A stretch of 64,000 bases of DNA from Floccularia luteovirens. Its lineage: Eukaryota > Basidiomycota > Agaricomycetes > Agaricales > Squamanitaceae. The stretch spans positions 2,604,001 through 2,668,000 of the forward strand of contig VSJF01000004.1 of the NCBI GenBank assembly GCA_009739215.1, written 5' to 3'. The position numbers and the translations under genes were made by a program. Shown piece by piece: positions 24,312 through 34,509 of the stretch. Numbering within the stretch: position 1 is the stretch's first letter; every line of letters begins with the position of its first letter. The notes below the pieces were generated by a model. It saw nothing but the letters and a program-made list of their open reading frames with translations, did not search any database and was not told where the DNA came from.

Positions 24312-25652
24312 CTATAGGTTTGCCATATAATAGCAATCTGTCAACAATCCAATCCAGACGATAATTCCGAGTATCCCAGTTGACTAGATCAGAAGGATCT
24401 TAGTTGAATAATTCCATTCACTTTTTCAAAAGCTCACCTTGAACATAAATAAGCAGTTGCTTGGAACGTCTGGTTTCCAAGCTAAAAACTGCCAGACGAA
24501 AAAAATGATGCTACCGCCAATGGAGATTGTGTAGAACGCAACTCCTGTAACATTTAGTTAGAATTTTTCGGCACATAATTGTACAAGTACAACACACCCT
24601 GCCCATTCAAAGCGCCCGCAATAGTCAGGCACAAAATAAAAATGACAGCAAAACCAGCCAATATCGGCTGCACCCAATCGCCAAATAGAACCGCGGTTGA
24701 TTTGACACCTGCTTTGACATCATCTTTCCGGTCCTGACAAGCATACATTGTGTCGTAAACAATAGTCCAACTGATGTGTAATCTGTGTTTAGCCCTGGCA
24801 TCTGACATCAATGATGACACGTACCTGACTGTTCCCAGGAAAAGTACAGGAATCGCTGTCGTATTGACAGATTCGGTCATGGATATCCAAGAAACGATCA
24901 GGCCCCAGTTCATTGCGAGTCCTGCAATTTGGTATGTTTGAGAAGACAAGGGCAGAAGATGAGAACTAACCTAGCCATGCTTGTGGCCACCAGGTCCATC
25001 TTTTCATAAATGGGTATATTGCATGTAGGGGAAATACTCCGAAAAGCCCGTAGCAAGCACTGCGAATTCAAATCAAACAAAGGAAATTAATATGACACGT
25101 GTACGAACAATTCAAGATAACTCACGCGGTCGAATTTGTTAACAATAACATTGAAACGGCGGCACTAGATATCATAGCGAGCAATATCCATGCTCCCGAA
25201 ACAGATATAACCCCAGCTGCTAATGGTCGATTTTTGCACCGTTCTGGAAAGTGGTTCACGTCAGTCAAGGTATAACAAGAGCCACTTGATATACCCACCG
25301 ACTTGACGGTCAAAGTCTACGTCGCATATATCGTTCAGAACACATGCAGCACCCATCAAAAGGTAGCTCCCGATCGCAAATGCGAAGGTTTGCATGGCGA
25401 TGCTTTGAGGAGGCAAGCCTTGATAGCAAGCAGCCATCGTTAACCCCCATACTACATAATATGTGGCATTGAGTTTAGGTCTCTTAAAGTATGTGCCATC
25501 TTACCACTTGGGAAGAACAGCAAGTTAGCTCCTACTTGAGGGAAAAAGTGTAAGCGAGTAAGTTTGAAGTAGTATCGCCATTGTATTTGGTGAGACTTTT
25601 TGTCATCGTTGCGTTCTGCATCTTTTAGCAAGCGTTGAATTTCAGTTGACAT
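24312..25652 (-). CDS. UbiA-family aromatic prenyltransferase, COQ2-type
   Basis: Membrane enzyme that transfers a prenyl diphosphate to an aromatic acceptor, as COQ2 does for 4-hydroxybenzoate in ubiquinone synthesis. Eight exons: 25505–25652, 25299–25451, 25126–25243, 24971–25059, 24825–24921, 24598–24770, 24438–24544 and 24312–24383, in phase throughout, 318 residues. Both Mg/diphosphate motifs are present: NDICDVDFDRQV in exon 2, and DTMYACQDRKDD in exon 6 followed by VKAGVKSTAVLFGDW. Between them are KNRPLAAGVIS and MKRWTWWPQAWLG. The DT-x-YA-x-QD-x-x-DD form is the COQ2 type. The N-terminus (MSTEIQRLLKDAERNDDKKS) is polar and charged and does not look like a mitochondrial presequence. 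That favours a non-mitochondrial paralogue for secondary metabolism over the ubiquinone enzyme itself, but does not prove it. Confidence 0.85.
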
Positions 25653-26692
25653 CGTAGGGAATGTGAATTTTGGTGGTTAAAATATTGAAGTGCTTGGGCT
25701 ATTTATCCATTCTTCGAAATAATTAAAAGTAGACACGGCCATCGCCTCCATTCATGTCATGGATACCGCATGCAACGAATGTGTGCGCTTGAACCTATTG
25801 CCACATTCCGCCCTTGGAAACAAATATGTTGTTTTGGTACAAACCTGGAAAAATTCTTGGTGTATAGAAGGCATTTGCCGTCCTGAAAAAAAAAACACGA
25901 TGCTGTAGATATCCAGCATACAACTTCCCTCTTTAGCGCTTTAGCTATGAGGGTTATCCTCACGCTCGTGTGAGTTGGAGAGCCCTGAAGGCCTTAAACC
26001 CTATAATTACTTCGTCGATCTCGATAAAATGAGATCTTTTTTTGAGATTTTGAGATATAGGCTATCAGTACTAGGTGAGTATGCCTGAAAAAAAACGAAA
26101 ACCCAGACCACATTTTCTGCTCTTGCCTCGGTTTCTGTTTTCGCTAATCTGGGTGGATTTTTAGAAACTAGTGTTTGCTCGCACAGCTGAATTGAAATAT
26201 TTTCAACAATAAGCCTCTGTCATGGAATGCCGTGGGAGTCAGGTGGTTAGGGAAATATGCTGTCTATCCTTGGTGTGCGCTCGGCCAATGATCCGAATTG
26301 TGGTGGTATTTAAACCATGTGTAATCTAGTCTCTTTCCCCAGACGTTCGGTGCTTGCCGCGCGGAGTTTATGTCTGAGAGTCAAAACTCAAGACCAAATG
26401 TGCACCAGATGTTCTGGTGCGGTTTATGTTTTCAGTTTTGAATCTCCGCACGGTCCGCCAAGACCGCCCGCACCGAACGTCTGGGTACGAGACTACGGCT
26501 GGGAACGAAACCGAGTTTTTTCTGGGTTTATTCCAAGCGGCAAAGCCAAGCAGATACAATTAGAGCCAAATAGAGGGCGGGATCAATTCCTGGAAAATTA
26601 AGTTGCTCCCGACCAAGCCTCGACCACAACATATATATTTGAGTCAGTATCCACCTCATGGTTGGCCAGCTTCACATGAGCCTGTACCTTTC
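25653..26692. other. Intergenic stretch with an inverted repeat
   Basis: Contains the facing starts of the prenyltransferase (minus) and the PPR gene (plus). An inverted repeat lies inside it and is listed separately. The open frame at 26317–26601 runs through that repeat and is not supported as a gene. Confidence 0.5.
26337..26485. repeat. Imperfect inverted repeat (foldback)
   Basis: Left arm ccccagacgttcggtgc at 26337–26353 and right arm gcaccgaacgtctggg ending at 26485 are complementary. Further complementarity lies inside (cgcggag against ctccgca). The loop holds a smaller palindrome around caccagatgttctggtg. It may be a short foldback element or a strong RNA hairpin in the PPR gene's upstream region. 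Confidence 0.6.
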
Positions 26693-28438
26693 ATGAACCT
26701 CGTGCTCAAGTCATTGATAACTCCTCGGAGGATTTCTCTGATATATTTCCCACCGATTCACTGCAAATTTTTGCGCCACCGCCAATTCACGACGTCCAAT
26801 GTCATTCAGGTTGATGAAACACGGCCCGAACAAAAGTTATCCAGATTACGACGTTTGTTATCCGAACTCGACTGGTTCATTGGGAAGAATTCAGACTACC
26901 AGTCAACGTCTGGATTCATTCACAGGGCTCTCGACCGCTACAAATTTGGAAATGACTCACCATTCATTGTATACGAGAAAGTGGTATCTTTCTTAATTGA
27001 CAAGGGTCGACTACGGGAGGCTCTCTCAGTGTATGACCGAATGCACAAGCATGGCTACGTCGCATCAAGCTTCATTGATGCCAAGATGCTCACTGTATCC
27101 GCGAAAGGCGTTTCTGATTCTGACATGGAACCCCTCCTGGATGCCTTTCGGTTGTTGTTTACTAATCCAGAATTCACTGAGGATCAGCTAGGCGACGTGC
27201 TCAAGTCTTTAGCTAGCTTTGATGCATCTCCTCAACTAATGCTTGCTGTCATGGATCAGTATTTCCACGTTCGCGGAGATTTTATTTCCAGCCCAGATAT
27301 CACAGAAAGGCTTGTGGACGCGAAAGCGAGCGTCGGTGACGTAGAAGGTGCTCTGGATGCTATTGTTGGCCTTGCGCAGAGTGGGGACACTTCCCTCGAC
27401 GAGACTATCTTAAATTTGTATAACAATCTCATCTCAACCATTCGAAGGACTCGCGTTTGGGATATCCAGTCCATTACAACAGTATTAGAATTCATGAAGG
27501 AAAACGGTATACAGCCCAGCATAACAATATTCAACACCCTCATATCCAGAGCAGTCCAAAAACGAGATTACAGGACAGCCTTTCCCTTGTATTCAGTGAT
27601 AAAAGCCTTATCACGGACAGGAAAAGTACTACCGGATGCATCCACCTTCAGCACTCTTTTCTCAGCTTTGACGCAACAATTTACATCACGTAAGGCGCAT
27701 CGAAGATTTCGGCGGTCTGGGCCTATCGATGTAGTTCCCCGCCAGTTGTACCAAGACATGATATCCTTCACAAAAAGTCCCCGAAAGCTCGCATCTGAAG
27801 GGTGCTACACTTCCTTGGAACTTACCACATCGCTCCTCCATGCAGCATTACGTACATTCATGGTGACACAAGATTATGCCGGTGCGTTTATTGTTTTGCG
27901 CACGTTTTCAGTATTCAATCTTCAAGTCAATGTCAAGACATATGCCATAATTTTTCGTCACATAGTCTCACGAGTGCAAAGCGACCTTAAAGGATCGCGG
28001 AGACAGGGAGATTCCCGCTGGGGGGATCGTTTCATCGGCATCATCCCGCCCTGTAATTTGAAAATTTTGCAAGATCTGGATGTGGAAAAGGGCCTATCCA
28101 CACAACTCCTATCCCTGACCCGAAAATCCTCATTCAACTTATCCTCACCTATCGACCTTTTTTCTTTAACCCGCAACAGGACTGCTAGTGCCCCTCCAGA
28201 TCTACCAGACACCTGCGAAAAATATAATGTACCAACGCTCACCCAACTAGCAGGTAGAGCACCCGTTTCTGAAGATGAAATTTATGCAAGTGTTCCTCTG
28301 GAGCGAATAATGCGCCGAGCTATATGTACGGACACACTGGACTCTGACAAAGTTGGCTGGCCTCCGTCCGCCCTTGTCTCCAGGGCCATTTCGGACGCAA
28401 AGCAGGAAATGCTACGGCCAGGTACCGAAGAATCTTAA
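26693..28438 (+). CDS. Mitochondrial pentatricopeptide repeat (PPR) protein
   Basis: Organellar RNA-binding protein of the PPR type, 581 residues in one exon. The open frame reaches back to 26603 only through a TTG, so the ATG at 26693 is taken. The N-terminus (MNLVLKSLITPRRISLIYFP, then KFLRHRQFTTSN) is basic with few acids, a good mitochondrial presequence. PPR-like helical pairs follow: IVYEKVVSFLIDKGRLREAL with SVYDRMHKHGY, an IVGLAQSGDTSLDE segment, VLEFMKENGIQPSITIFNTL followed by ISRAVQKRDYRTAFPLYSVI, and LPDASTFSTLFSALTQ. Later a TFMVTQDYAGAFIVLRTFSV unit occurs. The C-terminal third is less repetitive. The RNA target cannot be told from the sequence. An RQC1 gene converges on it from the right, with 141 bp between stops. 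Confidence 0.85.
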   Translation: MNLVLKSLITPRRISLIYFPPIHCKFLRHRQFTTSNVIQVDETRPEQKLSRLRRLLSELDWFIGKNSDYQSTSGFIHRALDRYKFGNDSPFIVYEKVVSFLIDKGRLREALSVYDRMHKHGYVASSFIDAKMLTVSAKGVSDSDMEPLLDAFRLLFTNPEFTEDQLGDVLKSLASFDASPQLMLAVMDQYFHVRGDFISSPDITERLVDAKASVGDVEGALDAIVGLAQSGDTSLDETILNLYNNLISTIRRTRVWDIQSITTVLEFMKENGIQPSITIFNTLISRAVQKRDYRTAFPLYSVIKALSRTGKVLPDASTFSTLFSALTQQFTSRKAHRRFRRSGPIDVVPRQLYQDMISFTKSPRKLASEGCYTSLELTTSLLHAALRTFMVTQDYAGAFIVLRTFSVFNLQVNVKTYAIIFRHIVSRVQSDLKGSRRQGDSRWGDRFIGIIPPCNLKILQDLDVEKGLSTQLLSLTRKSSFNLSSPIDLFSLTRNRTASAPPDLPDTCEKYNVPTLTQLAGRAPVSEDEIYASVPLERIMRRAICTDTLDSDKVGWPPSALVSRAISDAKQEMLRPGTEES

Positions 28439-28579
28439 TGGAGTAATTTTGGCTTTGTGTTGCCCTTTCATGAGCCTGCTATTCTCGTCATCAATATCCT
28501 GTTCACCCCAGAAAACATAGTATACTGTATATTACATTCCATCAGAACTATAGTCCACATTAATATAACAGCCCCAAAT

Positions 28580-31527
28580 CTAGTCGATTCCAATATCATC
28601 TGGGGGTTCTTCATCGGACGACGCATCATTCGGTGCTGTCGTCCTTCCCCAAAAACGCCCAAGAATGTTCCGAATCATGCGAGGCATCGGCTGTACCCAT
28701 ATTATTGTTATTTTGATATAGCCAGAAAAAGAAAGTCATGAGTACTCACGGAGAGCTCGTCTTCGTCTTCATCTTCATCTTCTTCACTCACTTCATCCCC
28801 TTCTTCAGCATCTGGTGGAACCTGTTGAGGTCCTATCACGTCCTGCGGATGCTGCATACCTGCAGGCCCGGGTCCGATTTCAAGGAGCATATCTTCCAAG
28901 CCAGGCATTTCACCAGGCATACCGCCACCTCCGGGTGCTTCTGCCCCCATTGCTTCAGCCATCATCATATCTTCCAGTACATCAGCGGGCAGCTGTGCTA
29001 CAACTTGTGCGAACTGAACAATCCCACCAGGGAAACGATTTACAAGATTTGGCTGTGCATCAAAGAAAGCCTGAAGGGGTGGAGGGTGATGAGAACAGGG
29101 TGTAAACTAGACAGACAAAGTTGCGAGAGAATTACCTGCAATTGTTGACGAAAGGCAACATCTGGTAGGATTTGTGCTAGCCTCCTCTCGTCAACTGCAC
29201 GCTCCCTACGCGTTCTAGTCCTCAACGAAACAAGGTCATCAATTCCGTAGAAAAAGTCTTCATCATATAATGTCACAGCAGTCGGCGGAGGGAGTGGGTC
29301 ACAAGCCAAAGATTTGGCATCTAGTACGTGCCTAGGTATAAATGAGAGATAGCGTCGATAAGACGTGTCAAGGACCATGACATGACGATATGCAGAGAAA
29401 CACAAGTTCGAATCCTGGTATTGGGAGAGAAACTGTTTTCTGCGTTCCGTGATGGGTAACGAGGAAGGGAGGGTAGAGAAGGCATCAGTCACTATGGCCG
29501 TGAACCATGCTGAACGTTCTTTCCAGAGCGCGAAGGAGTGCAGTACATAGATATGTGAGAGTAGATGGAGGACGGCGAATGCAGGCTGTAGTGAGCTAAA
29601 AGAGATATAAGAGATGTGTTAGTCATGAGATATGCCACATACCCGGCATCTGTCTCAATTTTGAAGTCCTTATGACCTCTAATTGAAGCAGGAAGAGACA
29701 CATCTATCTTGTCCGCGAGTAAGGGAACGACAGAAGGGAAGTCGAATATGGCTTCTTTCAGAGCAGCAGTGCTTTCAACATGGTCCTATGACACAATAAT
29801 TTGAAAACACAGTTCAACAGATATCATGAATCTTACTTTATCCTTCTTGGTGTCCTCGACCATCCATAACGCCAAAGCCCGAGAATAAGCCCAGCCTGGT
29901 AGAATGCTAGGATCCGAACGAGAATCCCCCTTTCGGCTGCCATGTTGTTCCCTACGAGAACTGAAAAGCTCAAATACATCAAGCAACCACTGAGACATTC
30001 CAGAGCGAGTAGCAAGTACATCTAAATGTAGAAGAGCACCATGAGGGTCAGTCCATGGATCCAGTGAGTATAACAGCCTTGCGAATTCAAAAGCCGTCCG
30101 TAAGCATCCTCTTCGCTGAAGATCACTGTTGTGGTCATATGAGAGTTTGTTTCATGGGTGTAAGAATTGACCCGCATACGTGATTTGCCTATGAATCGCC
30201 AAAAAGAAAGGCCTGTTCTCCACATAATCGAAGTCCAAACGATTCAGCCCACTGGTAAAATTGAATGCACCGATGAAAGCCCTTTCGTACGTAAAAAGGG
30301 CACGATCGACGAAATCCACGGCTTGAGCGTATTCTGTTGATGAATGGTAAGTCAGCATTTTTAGGAACGATTTATATCAATTACCTTCCCTGTGTCTATA
30401 CACCTCTGACATCTGAAGTAGTGTGTCTGCGTGCCATGGTAATTTACCCAGAAGATCCCAAAATCCTTGGGGATCTGGGTATTTATTGAAAAAAAAAAAT
30501 TATATATCGTTAAGATTCATGGCAATTGAAGACCCTACCTCCTGAAAGCACTGTTCTCATAAACGCCTTTGTCATGCTCTTATATTTTTTACTGTACTCG
30601 ACGGTCCACCACTTCTCTTCTAGCTGCGACCAACCAAGACGCTCGAGTTTCGTTGAAACCTCTTCCTCAGTAAGTTGACGAATTGACAAGCCTTCGCGTT
30701 GCTTTGCAGCCCACCATGTCGGCTGGGGTCGAGTCAGGTTAGATCTCATGGACGCCATTTGACGTCGTGCAGCAGGTCCAGATTGGCTGCCACTAGTTAT
30801 TTTATTTGCTTGTACGACTCGCGAGCCAAAGAATTTGCGCATCTCTGCTTCACTATCCAGATGTTGTAGTGAAACTGACAGGAGGTCAGCCAAAGACTGC
30901 CCATTCGCTGTGGATTGGTTAAGTTTTTGGGATGCTGGGTACCTGCAAAATCTGTTATCCGGCACAAAAGTTAATAACGAAATTGTGACTCACTGAACTG
31001 AGAGCTCTGCGAGTACTTTGTCCAGTTCATCATTAGCAGCTTTCTTTTCTTTTGCCCGGGCCTTTTTCAATGCTTTCTTTTCATTACGTAGAGGTCCTGA
31101 AGCCTGACTGTGTTCCTTTGCATCACCAGACTTGACAGCTACGTCTACTGCAGCAATAGGAGCTGTTGTTGTGGTGGCCTTCTTCTTCTTTTTCTGTTAT
31201 ATACGATGAACATTGAGGATTCCTGCCCGATGTTGGAACATTGGCTAACCTTTCGGGGCTTACTGTTCGATTTTTGCACTTCCTCGTCACCACCGTCACT
31301 ATCATGTTCCTCTTTAACAAGAAACTTAGTCAAATCAGAAAGAATAGTATTGTGACTTTAGAAACCGAGTCGCTTACTGATGAAAATGCGCCTATAGCGG
31401 GTTTGAAAGATGTACTGGGACTGTCTGAATCATCCGATTTCGGAACATCTTCTGCTAATGTTTTGTCGCCTGCTAATACTTGTATCTCTTCTAGTTCACG
31501 TTGTTGCCGCTTGTTCAGACGAGGCAT
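28580..31527 (-). CDS. RQC1: Ribosome quality control protein RQC1/TCF25
   Basis: Component of the ribosome quality control complex, which acts on nascent chains stuck on 60S subunits. Eleven exons: 31378–31527, 31250–31324, 30994–31193, 30539–30942, 30385–30474, 30180–30333, 29837–30125, 29643–29785, 29136–29595, 28750–29070 and 28580–28690; phases agree throughout, giving 798 residues. The N-terminus MPRLNKRQQRELEEIQVLAG leads to a Lys-rich tract (RKKKKKKATTTTAP) and DELDKVLAELSVQYP. The TCF25 core starts at LLSVSLQHLDSEAEMRKFFG and includes NLTRPQPTWWAAKQREGLS. It continues with WWTVEYSKKYKSMTKAFM, LLGKLPWHADTLLQMSEVYR, EYAQAVDFVDRALFTYERAF and GALLHLDVLATRSGMSQWL. The C-terminus is acidic and ends with PRMIRNILGRFWG and a short tail. 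This order is that of fungal Rqc1. Confidence 0.94.
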
Positions 31528-32018
31528 TTCTGAGATTAGATTAGTATGTTGTAAACGATTAATGAGAAATCACTCTTCCAATTGGTTTCGTAAGTGTTTG
31601 GGGTTAAGGTTATAACGAGGACGCCCCCATGGCTACTCAGTGATACTAAGCTGCACAGCAACCATGCCAAGGGTTTCCCAGTGAATGCAGGGACGGCGTC
31701 TGACAGTTTTCTTATGAAAGGTCATTGATCAGGAACATTAGGGTCTTTCAAAGTTGACATTAATTTTTCCATTATTTGTTCCATTAAGTCGTTTTTCCCG
31801 CCAAATTTCGATAATGGAACAGATAATTGGAAAGTCAATGGTCAACTTTGAAAGACCCTATTACTCGAGTAACCGGCACCATGTTAAAAGAGAGGCTATG
31901 CCATGGACACAATGGTTTGGGTTTATAGCAGGACGCGCCGCTGGGGCTAGGATTCCTTCTGTTCTACTTTGTTCCTATTGAACGAAATTTCGAACGTCTA
32001 ACGTTCATTCTTCAGTCG
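31528..32018. other. Upstream region of RQC1 containing a MITE
   Basis: Non-coding interval between RQC1 (minus) and a membrane-protein pseudogene (plus). It holds the small inverted-repeat element at 31741–31858. Confidence 0.6.
31741..31858. mobile_element. Stowaway-like MITE with TA target duplication
   Basis: A 118-bp near-complete palindrome. The outer 18 bp (gggtctttcaaagttgac and its complement at 31841–31858) match perfectly, and the arms continue imperfectly up to a loop of about 25 bp. TA lies directly on both sides (31739–31740 and 31859–31860), as expected for insertions mobilised by a Tc1/mariner transposase. There is no coding capacity. Confidence 0.75.
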
Positions 32019-34191
32019 ATGCTTTTCAATACTTTTCTACGGATCACGGTGTCTCGAACTGTCATTGTTTCCGCAATAATGTCATCCATAATGTTGGTGA
32101 TATCTACGGGAAGCGAAGAAGGGGTTCATATTCCTACGAAACTTTCGGGTTGGTTCATCTTGCTGGCCCTGGTTTCCTGTAACCATATTCTTGTGTAAAT
32201 GTTCCTCACACTACGCGTTGGGGTTGCCCGCGCTGACCAAATCCTCTGGGATTAGGGTGCTTAAACTGCCATTCCTTCTAGAATTTATTGAAGTTCTTGT
32301 GGTCTCGGCTGAAGTAGCTCGTAAGTATATCTTTATCAAATTTCACCAAATTTGAATTTGGCCCTCATAACTACCTATACCAGTGCCCTTTTCTCTTGGT
32401 TTAACCCACATCATTGCGGATAGATGGACCTCCCAAGTCGGAGTAATGGTCGTTGTTTCTCTATATGCTCTGATAGTTACACTGTCCATCTCATGGATCT
32501 TCTGTGTAGCTTCTTGTAACTCATCCTATGGCCGTAAACTATTCCTGCCCTTCGATTTGTTGTCTGGTTGTGGAGGCATAAAATCTAAACCAATCTCTCT
32601 ATGGCAGATGCTATTTGGAAAGGCGGTATGGAAGTCACCTTTCGGGTTTGTTGTAATATCTTTCTGCCGCAGATTCTGGTAAATAACGTTTATATGCTAG
32701 AGGTGAAGCAATACTGGTGAAAGGACTTCGTGCACTTCTCGCGCTCTGTTTCCTTGCCCTTCTGATTATGTTCTCTGTGTTTGCGATGATCGTGGATCCT
32801 ATCCGTGAAACTGGCCTTGTTCCTGCCAAGAATTTTCACACAACAGACCTCTTATACGACTTTAATATGGCATTCCCTGTGTGGAGTATCATTGCCGTGG
32901 GTTGGTTTTTGATTCATAGTTTCAATAGTTGACAGTCTCATCTCTTACAGTTTATTGATATGAGAATATCTGCAGCAAGTAGAATTGATGAATCCAAGGC
33001 CGCAGTCAATGTCACTCCATTATGGGATGATTCTGGTAAATGACTACATTAATCTCAGAATAGACATACATATATTCCCGAAAACAGTGTCACAAATGCC
33101 TGCATGTATTCACTTACCCGGGAACATGACCTTTGGAGGATACTTGCAAGGCGTTTCATCCGATCCATATATACAAACCATTACCATATATTGTCCTAGC
33201 AGGCTTCCTTCGCACAATGGTTAGTATTGAACCCAACTCTCATCTGGACCCATGCTCACTTCAAGCAGCAAGGTCCATTATGGAAGCACCTTCTTCGCTG
33301 ACAAGTCCGGATCTCTTGGTCACAGTAAACTTTAGCATATTAGGCGTCGCACCAGGTTTCCTTCGAGACTCTCGTATGGGCACAGTTTCTATTCTGGTCG
33401 GTTTAACAAATGTTACTCCCGATGTTGTGGCGAATACGTTGCCCACGCCTTTAATACCAGGCTCAAACCTATGCGGGGTTGTCTCTCGTGAATTTAGAAG
33501 ACGCTTTGCGAAACCCTCACTTGCGTCATGGGGTATTTTCAGTGTGAGTGTCGCCATTGAAATATATACATTTGTAATATACGAAATCTAATGTTAACAA
33601 TATTAATCAGTCCTCCAGAACGTTCTTAGTTACTGACCTAAATCCGATCTTTCCGGATCCTTCACCCGTTATATCTGACACCGACCTTGCCACGCTTCGT
33701 GTCCTTAATCAAAACGACTTCTTAGAGTGGAGTATAATCCAGGACTATCGTGAAAAGTCCGTATGAGGAGGTTTCGCAGCCGTTGGTGGGTTTTGGACTT
33801 TCCTGAACGGCATTTTTGCAGTCATCTTTGGAAACAGTCTAAATTATCCCTATTCGGTATTCCAAACTTATTTGTATAATTCCCTCTTTGACACTCTTTC
33901 GTCATAGGAATAAAACCCCTCTCAGTCTTTGGAATTGCTCACATGTTCCAAAGAGAGCAGCTAATCGAAAGTTAAAAATCCCGCTATTCTAGTCTGGAAA
34001 TGGAGTTTGAGGCAACTGCGCCTAGAGGTTTTCTACCACTGCTCCGCGATCGTCTTATTGACCTGGACATCATTGAAACTAAACTCAGACACATTGGGGT
34101 CCAGGGCAGCTCTGACGCAGCGGCGGAACCTGCAGGAGATATTATTGAAATGTCAACTAGACCACATAGTGCTGCTTCCAGAAATGTTTGA
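32019..34191 (+). pseudogene. Pseudogene copy 1 of the 575-residue membrane protein family
   Basis: Aligns along its full length to the intact gene at 42706–44922. It opens with MLFNTFLRITVSRTVIVSAI, and keeps exons with GVMVVVSLYALIVTLSISWI, LRALLALCFLALLIMFSVF, VNVTPLWDDS, CIHLPGNMTFGGY and LVTVNFSILGV. Also kept are GSNLCGVVSREFRRRFAKP and SPVISDTDLATLRVL. It is broken by a TGA near 33763, where the intact gene has the Trp of SVWGG, by a TAA near 33974 after the KPLSVFGIAHMF block, and by a frame change before LLRDRLIDLD. So it is a recent-looking pseudogene with splice sites mostly still readable. The Ty3/gypsy element starts only about 120 bp beyond its end. Confidence 0.82.
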
Positions 34192-34309
34192 ATTTTTTCT
34201 TGCGCACATTATTTTTAGGGTTTTTTGAAGTTCGACTCACCACATAGAAATCCAACGTCTAATTTCTATTATCCCGCAGTCTCGCATATCTCAGGAGTTG
34301 TGGTCCTAT

Positions 34310-34452
34310 TGGAACAGGGGGAACGGCCCAATAGGGAACAGGTCACATGAACATAGATTAGTCAGTATACTACTTAATGTAATGTCACGGAGTAACAACA
34401 GGCAGGTCTTTACGGTGTAACCAAGTGTATGCAAGCATTCGGGGACACTCCA
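34310..34452 (+). repeat. Left LTR
   Basis: 143 bp, identical to the right LTR, with TG...CA ends. An ATG at 34429 inside it is in frame with gag. Confidence 0.93.
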
Positions 34453-34509
34453 CCTGGTGACGAGAGTGCGACATCGTACTTTAACACAAACAGCCATCAC
34501 TCAGTTAAA

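Noticed and set aside
26603..26692. Extended PPR start at 26603
   Set aside because: It begins with TTG; the ATG at 26693 opens directly into a good mitochondrial presequence.
28738..29148. Plus-strand open frame of 136 codons
   Set aside because: It is antisense to the acidic C-terminal exons of RQC1; its composition is a shadow of the Glu/Asp codons.
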